Source of the DNA: JAHEKO01 sp965212505
GTDB taxonomy: Bacteria; Acidobacteriota; Thermoanaerobaculia; Multivoradales; JAHEKO01
Reading direction: 5' to 3'
DNA: 64,000 nucleotides
Assembly: GCA_965212505.1 (NCBI GenBank)
Contig: OZ243123.1
Coordinates: 4,154,001 to 4,218,000, forward strand
Part shown: piece by piece, positions 58,078 through 64,000 of the stretch
Position numbering within the stretch: the stretch's first letter is position 1
Layout of the letters: each line of letters opens with the position of its first letter
Program-made: the position numbers and the translations under genes
The notes under the pieces: generated by a model
Seen by the model: the letters and a program-made list of their open reading frames with translations, nothing else
What the model was told of the DNA's origin: nothing
Databases searched by the model: none

Positions 58078-59571
58078 ATGGCCTATCGACGACCGCAGCT
58101 CGTACTGTTCGCAATCGTACTCTCGTTTTCGCTCACCGCCGCAGGCGCCGCCCAGTCCACCGCCCCACCCGAGACCGAACTGGCGCTCGCCGGATGCCCC
58201 GAGGGGCCGTTCGGAGAACGTCACCTCTGTGGTGTTCTCTCCGTTCCCGAGAATCGATCCGTCGAAGAGAGCCGAGAGATTCCGATCTTCGTCGCCACAC
58301 TGCCCGCCCGCGTGGCCGCGACCAAGCCTCCGATCTTCCTCCTCTCCGGTGGCCCGAGCCTCTCGGCGGCGGATCAAATGCCGCTCCTCGAACTCATGTT
58401 CGCCGCACTCAACGAGAACCGAGACTTCGTCACCGTGGACCTACGCGGCACCGGTCGCTCGAATCCACTCCCGTGCGCGCCACCGGGCCCGCCGGAGCGC
58501 CTCCAGTCCTACGCCGTCGACCTCTGGCCCGCAGCGCACAGCTCCGACTGCCGCGACCGGCTCGCCGCGAAGGCGGACCTGCGGCAGTACACCATTCCCG
58601 CCTCGATGGCGGATCTCGAAGCGGTTCGCAATGCCCTTGGCTACGACCGCATTAGTCTGGTCGCCATCTCCTACGGCACTCGCATGGCTCAGGAGTATCT
58701 TCGGCACCACGGAGCGCGCGTCGAACGCACCGTCCTCTTCGGAGCCCTTCCGCCGAGCGTTCACACACCCCAGGGGTTCGCCCGACTCGCCCAAGAAGCA
58801 CTCGAGGCGCTCTTCGTCGAGTGCGCCACAGCAGCCGACTGTGCGAAGAGCTATCCGAATCTCCCCTCCAAGCTGGCGCAGGCGATCGAGCGCCTGGAGA
58901 GAGCACCCCAGGTCGCTCAAGTCACCAACCCTGCAACCGGCGAGCAAGAGCGAGTTTCGATCCATCGGGGCATCTTCGGCTCGGCTCTCCGAGCCATGCT
59001 CTATGAGACCGACCAGCGCCGCCTCGTGCCCCGAATGATCCAGGAGTCCGCCCAGGGTGACTTCCGCCTCGCCGCTACCCTGACGACCTGGTGGCAGAGC
59101 TTCTTCTACAAGAAGTTCCACCACGGCACCTACTACTCGATCACCTGCACCGAGGACGTCCCCTTCGTCGATCTCGACGCAGAGCTCGAAGACGCCGCCG
59201 GCACATTTGTCGGCGCCTACCGGGTACGCAATCAGATCGAGTCATGTCGTGGCTGGCCACGCGGCGAGGTGCCCTCCGACTTCCATCAGCCCGTGCGGAG
59301 CGACGTCGCGACCCTGCTCGTCTCCGGCTCGGTCGATCCGGTGACCCCTCCCGCCGTCGCCGAGGAGGTGGCCCGACACCTGTCGAGTAGCGCTCACCTC
59401 GTTCTCGCGCATCGACCCCATGACCCGTCGAACGGCTGGCCTCAGTGCGCCGGCCCGATCGTCGGTCAGTTCCTCGACGGTGCCGCTCCCGACTCGCTCG
59501 ACCTGTCGTGCGGCCAACGCCTCGAGCCGATACCGTTCGCAGCACCCGACGAAGAGCTGCCGTTCAACTAG
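58078..59571 (+). CDS. Secreted TAP-like alpha/beta hydrolase
   Basis: A 497-residue protein with a signal peptide (LVLFAIVLSFSLTAAGAA) and AAGGAG ribosome site. The prolyl-peptidase-like opening is LSVPENRSVEE, the oxyanion region FLLSGGPSLSA, then DLRGTGRSNPLPC. The nucleophile elbow is VAISYGTRMAQEYLR. The Asp is in LVSGSVDPVTPPAVAEE. The expected His falls in LAHRPHDPSNGW. It carries the TAP-like C-terminal domain of Streptomyces tripeptidyl aminopeptidases. It probably acts on peptides outside the cytoplasm. It follows the cupin-AraC regulator by 68 nt. Confidence 0.88.
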   Translation: MAYRRPQLVLFAIVLSFSLTAAGAAQSTAPPETELALAGCPEGPFGERHLCGVLSVPENRSVEESREIPIFVATLPARVAATKPPIFLLSGGPSLSAADQMPLLELMFAALNENRDFVTVDLRGTGRSNPLPCAPPGPPERLQSYAVDLWPAAHSSDCRDRLAAKADLRQYTIPASMADLEAVRNALGYDRISLVAISYGTRMAQEYLRHHGARVERTVLFGALPPSVHTPQGFARLAQEALEALFVECATAADCAKSYPNLPSKLAQAIERLERAPQVAQVTNPATGEQERVSIHRGIFGSALRAMLYETDQRRLVPRMIQESAQGDFRLAATLTTWWQSFFYKKFHHGTYYSITCTEDVPFVDLDAELEDAAGTFVGAYRVRNQIESCRGWPRGEVPSDFHQPVRSDVATLLVSGSVDPVTPPAVAEEVARHLSSSAHLVLAHRPHDPSNGWPQCAGPIVGQFLDGAAPDSLDLSCGQRLEPIPFAAPDEELPFN

Positions 59572-59590
59572 TGCCGCGCTCGCTGGTGAG

Positions 59591-59622
59591 CGAGCTCTCG
59601 CGGCCCTCACCGCGAGAGCTCG
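59591..59622. terminator. 13-bp perfect hairpin between convergent genes
   Basis: CGAGCTCTCGCGG (59591-59603) pairs perfectly with CCGCGAGAGCTCG (59610-59622) across CCCTCA. TTTC follows on the plus strand, so it is a likely intrinsic terminator for the hydrolase and may serve the convergent SBBP gene too. Confidence 0.75.
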
Positions 59623-59631
59623 TTTCCCCAC

Positions 59632-62085
59632 CTAGTCGAGCGCCGAGCGCGCCTCGCCGAGGCTTTCGTAGACGGGCACCTGGTCCGCACAGCCGACGAT
59701 CCAGTCGGCGCCCTGTCCTCCCTTCGGATCCGGCGCTCCGCGGAGCACACAACCATCGGTGCGCTCCAATGCGTCGTCGATCTTCGAGATCGCCTTGCTG
59801 GTCTTGCCCTTGTCGATGTCGCGAACCGCCTGGGACATGAAGTTGCAGAGCACGTTCTGATGCCCCGGCGCGTCAAAGGCGCCCGCCGGCAGGGCCGACA
59901 CCAGATCGCACGCGCCGAGCAGTTTCGACTCCGCAAGGTCGGCGGCCGTGATCGCCGTGATCTCGACCTGATCGGAGGGCGAATCCACGAAGCCGTCGTT
60001 GACGATCAAGGAGATGACGTAGCTACCGACCACGTCCGGCTGGAGGGTCGCCAAAACGGAAGCCGCCCCGGTCAGTCCCGCCGAGCTACCCACAGGCGCG
60101 GAATCGAGAGTCCACGCGTAGCTCAGCGAATCGCCATCGGCATCGGAGCTACCTGAGCCGTCCAGACCACTCACGTCGTCCACCACGACGATCTGGTCGA
60201 GCCCGGCGTCTGCGACCGGGGTCACGTTGAACGAAGAGATCTCCACTTCATCAGGAGCGCTCACGAGGCCGGCTTCGTCCGTCACCACGAGATCGAGCAC
60301 ATAGGTGCCCGGAAGGTCGGCGACAAAGCTGGCCGACGAGTTCGCCGCACCCGAGAGCACGGCGCCGCTCCCTATCGGCAGGCTGACGAACGACCACTGG
60401 TAGAGGAGATCGAGACCGGCTGTGTTGTCGTCGAACGAGCCGCTCCCGTCGACGATGACCAGGGAGCCGGCATGAATCGCCTGATTCGCACCGGCGTCTG
60501 CCGTCGGTGGCGTCGTATCGGTACCCGGCAGGTCGCCGATTCGGGTTACGACCGCGTCACTACCGCCCACGAGTGCGGCCTGAAAGGCGCTCGCGGTCGG
60601 ATAGTCGACTGAGTGGGTAACTCCGACGACGACCATCTCCCCCGCTCCGGTCAGCGCCAGATTGTGGTTGAAGCTGGGCACCGTCAGGAGGGTCTCGCCG
60701 TCGGAGCCGCCGACGAAGTCGGAAAACAGCAGCGCCGAGCCGTCGGCGGTCAACTTGGCAACGTAGAGGTCGGAACAGGGCGCTCCCGTTTCGATACCGC
60801 TCCCGTCGAGGGCGCAGGTCGCGTTGCTGGTGAGAGCACCCCCGATCGGATCCTGCACGGGAAAGTCGGTCGACGTCGTCGTGCCGGCGATGTGCAGCTG
60901 CCCATCGTCGTCGACGGCTACGCCAAAGCCGAAGTCGAGTCCCGATCCACCGAGGAAGGTCGAGTAGGCCGGCGCAGAGCCGTCGGGGCTCAGTTTGGTC
61001 GCAAAGGCGTCCAACGAACCGCTACAGGTGCCGCTGCCACAGACGACGTCGAAGGCGCCGGCTGTGGTCGGGAAGTCGTCAGAACGCGTGTAGCCGCCGA
61101 GGTAGAGATCGCCCGCGGCATCGATATCCAAACCGACGATCAGATCCGTACCGCTTCCGCCGAGGTAGGTCGAGTAGACGAGAGCGTCACCGGCAGCGCT
61201 CAGCTGCACGACGAAGCCGTCGTTGCCGCCAGCCGATGCGGCGGCGAACGCGTTTCCGGTTACCGGAAAGTCGGATGACGCCGCCAGGCCGACGACAGAG
61301 GCAACGCCGGCCGCGTCTACCGCGACGTGGTGTCCCACGTCTCGCTTGTCGCCACCTAGAAACGTCGAGTAGACGAGGCTCGAGCCGGTTGGATCCAGCT
61401 TGCTGACGAAGGCGTCTTCCTTGCTCGCCGTGCAGTTGCCGCCGAGGCCGCAGTCGACGTCGAACGCGCCGGCGGTCGTCGGGAAATCGGTGGAGGCCGT
61501 TCTTCCGGTGACGTAGGCGCTCCCCGCAGCATCGACGGCGATCCCACCACCCACCTCGGTCGTCGAGGTCCCGCCCAGGTAGGTCCCATAGACCAGGCTA
61601 CTCGCGTCTGGAGAGAGCTTGACGACGAAGACGTCGGAACCTCCTCCGAAGATCTCCTGGACGGTACCGACAGTCACTGGAAAGTCGGCTGAGGTCGTCG
61701 TACCGGTCAGGTAGGCGGCGCCCGTCGAGTCGACGGTGACCGCAAGCGGGTTGTCGTTACCGCTACCGCCCAACAACGTCGAGTAGACGAGCGAGCCACC
61801 GCCGTCGAACTTGGCGACGAAGATATCGTCTCCGCCGGCCGATGCCGGTTGCACGACTCCGGCCGTCGTTGGAAAGCCAGGGCTCGAGGAGGTCGAGCCC
61901 ACTACATAGGTGTTCCCGGACCCATCCACCGCGACTGCGGTGGCGACGTCCCGGCCGACGACGTTGTTGCCTCCGAAGAAGCTGGAGAAGGTGTAGGAGG
62001 CCGCTCCGGCCGCCTGCGCGGCGGCGAGGGCGATCAGAGCTGCACAGAACAGGGTTCGATTGGATTCGCGGGGCGTCGTAGACAT
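59632..62085 (-). CDS. Secreted SBBP-repeat protein with two PKD/REJ-like domains
   Basis: An 817-residue protein with a signal peptide (TLFCAALIALAAAQAAGA). Six clear SBBP (beta-propeller) units are seen, each with a core like AVAVDGSGNTYVVGSTSSSP or HVAVDAAGVASVVGLAASSD and a [FD]FPTT tail, plus one degenerate copy. Two K319L/PKD-like domains follow (PTADAGANQAIHAG ... and PVADAGLDQIVVVD ...). A C-terminal helical domain (KTSKAISKIDDALERTDG) has several cysteines. ATG 62085 is used; a GTG at 62097 would also work but lies inside the ribosome site. Probably a surface adhesion protein. Confidence 0.88.
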   Translation of the reverse strand: MSTTPRESNRTLFCAALIALAAAQAAGAASYTFSSFFGGNNVVGRDVATAVAVDGSGNTYVVGSTSSSPGFPTTAGVVQPASAGGDDIFVAKFDGGGSLVYSTLLGGSGNDNPLAVTVDSTGAAYLTGTTTSADFPVTVGTVQEIFGGGSDVFVVKLSPDASSLVYGTYLGGTSTTEVGGGIAVDAAGSAYVTGRTASTDFPTTAGAFDVDCGLGGNCTASKEDAFVSKLDPTGSSLVYSTFLGGDKRDVGHHVAVDAAGVASVVGLAASSDFPVTGNAFAAASAGGNDGFVVQLSAAGDALVYSTYLGGSGTDLIVGLDIDAAGDLYLGGYTRSDDFPTTAGAFDVVCGSGTCSGSLDAFATKLSPDGSAPAYSTFLGGSGLDFGFGVAVDDDGQLHIAGTTTSTDFPVQDPIGGALTSNATCALDGSGIETGAPCSDLYVAKLTADGSALLFSDFVGGSDGETLLTVPSFNHNLALTGAGEMVVVGVTHSVDYPTASAFQAALVGGSDAVVTRIGDLPGTDTTPPTADAGANQAIHAGSLVIVDGSGSFDDNTAGLDLLYQWSFVSLPIGSGAVLSGAANSSASFVADLPGTYVLDLVVTDEAGLVSAPDEVEISSFNVTPVADAGLDQIVVVDDVSGLDGSGSSDADGDSLSYAWTLDSAPVGSSAGLTGAASVLATLQPDVVGSYVISLIVNDGFVDSPSDQVEITAITAADLAESKLLGACDLVSALPAGAFDAPGHQNVLCNFMSQAVRDIDKGKTSKAISKIDDALERTDGCVLRGAPDPKGGQGADWIVGCADQVPVYESLGEARSALD

Positions 62086-62211
62086 TCGAGGTGCCACTCC
62101 TTTCCGAGGCTCGAGTGAGCGCTCGTCCGGTTCGACGGACGCAGGCAGACGTTTCCGATCGAGCGCCGGTCTCGGAAGCCGCCGAGATTGCGGACGTCGC
62201 CGCCCTCGGGT

Positions 62212-62697
62212 CTAGAGCCAGCGCCGGACGCTCGACCTGTAGCGCGTGTAGGTCTCTCCGAACTTCGACTCGAGGTAGGCCTCTTCATGCCGAATCGCGG
62301 TGCGGTAGACCCACCAGAGCACCAGCGGCGTCAGCGCGACGATCCAGCCGCTCCGAAAGCCGATACCGACGCCCAACTGGAGGAGCGCCATACCGATATA
62401 CATGGGGTTGCGGGTGTACCGGTAGACACCGCTCGAGATGATTTCGGGCGTGCTCGTCCAGGGAGCCGGCGCCTGGCCCGAGCGCCGGAAGAGGCCCGTC
62501 GCCGCGAGAAGGAGTGCACTCCCGGCGAGGACGGCGACTCCGCCCGCACCCACGCTCACACTGTCCGACAGGGGCAACGGCAGCGGGTAGCCCCAGCGCT
62601 CGGCCAGCCGGCCCGCAACCATCGCTGCTGCGTACCAGAGAGGTGGCGGAATTCGGACCGCCGCACCGTCTCGACCCTCACCCATCGTGCCGGGCAC
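62212..62697 (-). CDS. Isoprenylcysteine carboxyl methyltransferase-family membrane protein
   Basis: A 161-residue four-helix membrane protein. The ICMT/PEMT motif is complete: SSGVYRYTRNPMYIGMALL (cofactor helix) and RHEEAYLESKFGETYTRYRS near the C-terminus. Such bacterial proteins methylate isoprenoid or lipid carboxylates or thiols; the substrate is unknown. GTG 62697 is one base after the upstream stop; ATG 62685 is an alternative with no better ribosome site. Confidence 0.88.
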   Translation of the reverse strand: MPGTMGEGRDGAAVRIPPPLWYAAAMVAGRLAERWGYPLPLPLSDSVSVGAGGVAVLAGSALLLAATGLFRRSGQAPAPWTSTPEIISSGVYRYTRNPMYIGMALLQLGVGIGFRSGWIVALTPLVLWWVYRTAIRHEEAYLESKFGETYTRYRSSVRRWL

Positions 62698-62698
62698 T

Positions 62699-63025
62699 CT
62701 ACCGTCGAAGCACGTAGACGCTCACCTGAGCTCGCTCACCGTCGGCGAGTGTTGCCGCAGTGAAGACTCGCTCGTACTCCTCGCCCTCGAGCTCATCGAG
62801 ACTCGGCCACATCGCGCCGAGTGCTGGCGAGCTGAACACGACCCCATGAATCTCGTCCCCGTCCTCGTCCAGAACGAGAGCCGGATAGCCCATCGCCGCG
62901 CCCCAGCCCGCCTCGACCAGCCGGCCGCGAACCACGGCGGGCTGCCACCGCCCCTCGACGCCGGCGAGCACGTGCTCGTTCGGAGCCCCGGGCTGGAGGG
63001 AACCGTAGACGAAGAGTCGCTCCAT
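62699..63025 (-). CDS. Gamma-glutamylcyclotransferase-like (AIG2/GGCT) protein
   Basis: A 108-residue protein with the AIG2/GGCT barrel opening LFVYGSLQPGAPNEHVL and a conserved PSLDELEGEEYERV segment, whose glutamate is the usual catalytic acid. Members split gamma-glutamyl amines or act in glutathione-type turnover. It ends one base before the methyltransferase start, so the two are probably coupled. Confidence 0.88.
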   Translation of the reverse strand: MERLFVYGSLQPGAPNEHVLAGVEGRWQPAVVRGRLVEAGWGAAMGYPALVLDEDGDEIHGVVFSSPALGAMWPSLDELEGEEYERVFTAATLADGERAQVSVYVLRR

Positions 63026-63060
63026 GAGCGCTCATTCTGCCCCCGCCGAAAGACCCGAGG

Positions 63061-64000
63061 CTAGACCCGCCCGCGGACCTTCTGGCTCACCGAGTCGCCC
63101 GCGCTCACGTCCAGACCCTCGCCCTCGCAGTCCCATTCCGACAGCGGCGGAGTGAAGCTCACCTTCTCCCCGGTCGTCCTGTTCTTGCACGTCACCCGCG
63201 TGAGGGCATCTAGGCCGCTGATCGAGCCGCCGACCGGGATCACCCCGTTGGCTACACCCACCGCCGTGACCCGCGCGCGCTCCCCGGGGTCGAAGTCGAC
63301 GTTCAGGTCGCCGCACAACCAGGCGATCTCCACAATGCCGCGCCGGCGCCGGGTCTTCTTGTCCGTGAGGTTCTTGCAGACCGCTTTGCGAGGTGAGACG
63401 CCAACCGTGGCCATGCCGAGCTCGTCGACGCCAAACTCGAATGCACCGGCATCGCAAGCGCCGACACGCCCGAAGCCGCGCTGGTCGGTTTCGAAGAAGC
63501 AATCGACGCTGTCGATGGCAGCGCTGCCGGCGAGGAGCGCGTGAGTGGGCGTCGGGCCGCCGTTCTCCCGCAGCTCAGCATCAAAATCGACTCCCGCAGT
63601 GATCGCCGCTCCGCCGCAGCTCGAATCGTCATCGAGAACGCCAGAGACCGTGAACGCCCCACCTCCCGAGCAGTTCGGGCCGTCATTGCCCGCGATCAGC
63701 GAGCCGTACATCGAATGCGTAAAGACGTCCGACTGCTTGAAGTAGATTCCCGCCCCGGCCGTCGCCGAGTTCCCGCTCACGGTCGTTTGACGGAGGGACA
63801 TCTCGTTGCGGTAGTAGACGTGGTAAACGTACGCGCCGCCGCCCATCGGCGCCGAGTTCCCCGAGACGGTCGAGTTCCAGATACTCGCTTCCACCTCTCC
63901 CGAGATGGCGAGGAGGTGGATGCCGCCGCCCGCGGTGTCGGCGCGATTGTTCGAAATCGTGCTCGAGGTCACCCGGAGATCGAAGTAGCCGGTGCCGAAG
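63061..64000 (-). CDS. Secreted beta-helix protein with choice-of-anchor Q domain (5' truncated)
   Basis: The reading frame is open to the window edge, so the N-terminus is missing (about 313 residues visible). The right-handed beta-helix shows repeated STISNNRADTAGGGIHL, STVSGNSAPMGGGAYVY and TTVSGNSATAGAGIYF units. The anchor follows with HALLAGSAAIDSVDCFFETD and QRGFGRVGACDAGAFEFG, the choice-of-anchor Q signature. A C-terminal domain with several cysteines (KAVCKNLTDKKTRRRRGIVE) ends the protein. Probably a surface or secreted adhesin or polysaccharide-binding protein. Confidence 0.85.
   Translation of the reverse strand, partial: FGTGYFDLRVTSSTISNNRADTAGGGIHLLAISGEVEASIWNSTVSGNSAPMGGGAYVYHVYYRNEMSLRQTTVSGNSATAGAGIYFKQSDVFTHSMYGSLIAGNDGPNCSGGGAFTVSGVLDDDSSCGGAAITAGVDFDAELRENGGPTPTHALLAGSAAIDSVDCFFETDQRGFGRVGACDAGAFEFGVDELGMATVGVSPRKAVCKNLTDKKTRRRRGIVEIAWLCGDLNVDFDPGERARVTAVGVANGVIPVGGSISGLDALTRVTCKNRTTGEKVSFTPPLSEWDCEGEGLDVSAGDSVSQKVRGRV

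Noticed and set aside
1..64000. CRISPR arrays, insertion sequences, rRNA or integrase genes
   Set aside because: No direct repeats with regular spacing, no transposase or integrase motifs and no rRNA sequence were seen.

Overview
The window is about 65% GC, densely packed bacterial DNA with short intergenic gaps. It has no rRNA, complete tRNA, CRISPR array, insertion sequence or phage gene. The gene content points to Acidobacteriota, perhaps a Thermoanaerobaculia-like lineage. It includes a VWFA-related secreted protein of the type typical of that phylum, a Ser/Thr kinase with TPRs and a kinase followed by an FHA protein, two DUF885 lipoproteins, a very long carboxypeptidase-regulatory-repeat protein, FG-GAP, SBBP and PQQ propeller proteins, DUF2911, DUF3187 and a Chloracidobacterium-like EgtB. 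The taxonomic assignment is inference.

Layout. 1-2 kb: 3'-complete Ser/Thr kinase with TPRs. 2-6.8 kb: a minus-strand operon tetR - soxA(+gamma-like tail) - soxB - soxD for sarcosine/N-methyl amino acid oxidation. 6.9-15.2 kb: a DUF885 lipoprotein, an FGE-like domain protein, a DinB protein overlapping a secreted unknown, a GlxA-type AraC regulator, an EamA exporter overlapping a small porin-like protein, a TerC membrane protein and a frameshifted DUF4252 lipoprotein. 15.2-28.8 kb: a serine beta-lactamase-like hydrolase, two GT39 glycosyltransferases, two PQQ-like propellers (one interrupted by six membrane segments), a tandem pair of paralogous secreted unknowns, a pectate-lyase-like protein, an SGNH hydrolase and a DUF3187 protein. 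28.8-35.4 kb: an M3 oligopeptidase lipoprotein with an FG-GAP protein, then a kinase/FHA pair. 35.4-38.2 kb: MsrA, an endonuclease V homologue with a degraded active site, and EgtB. 38.2-47.4 kb: a secreted unknown, the 1362-residue repeat protein, an NSS transporter, an LCAT-like hydrolase, and a selenoprotein W-like gene followed by an 8-TM protein. 47.4-64 kb: the VWFA-related protein, DUF2911/TPR, an MFS-spermidine-synthase fusion, two divergent unknowns, a second DUF885 lipoprotein, a cupin-AraC regulator, a TAP-like alpha/beta hydrolase, an SBBP/PKD protein, an ICMT-like methyltransferase, a gamma-glutamylcyclotransferase-like protein and a truncated beta-helix protein.

The most notable item is on the minus strand at 47128-47385. 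This 85-codon gene reads through an in-frame TGA exactly at the U of a CxxU redox motif, and the rest matches the SelW/Rdx family. A perfect 7-bp hairpin with a G-first loop begins 19 nt past the TGA, which fits the bacterial SECIS rules. Ordinary gene callers would split or miss this gene. It ends 2 nt before an 8-TM protein built from two repeats that share an HDRxxFGG motif. Together with MsrA and EgtB, 11 kb away, this suggests investment in thiol/selenol redox repair. Other second-look items are the rearranged sarcosine oxidase with intact [2Fe-2S] cysteines, the EndoV homologue with three of four catalytic residues replaced, the propeller split by a membrane domain, and the paralogous secreted pair.
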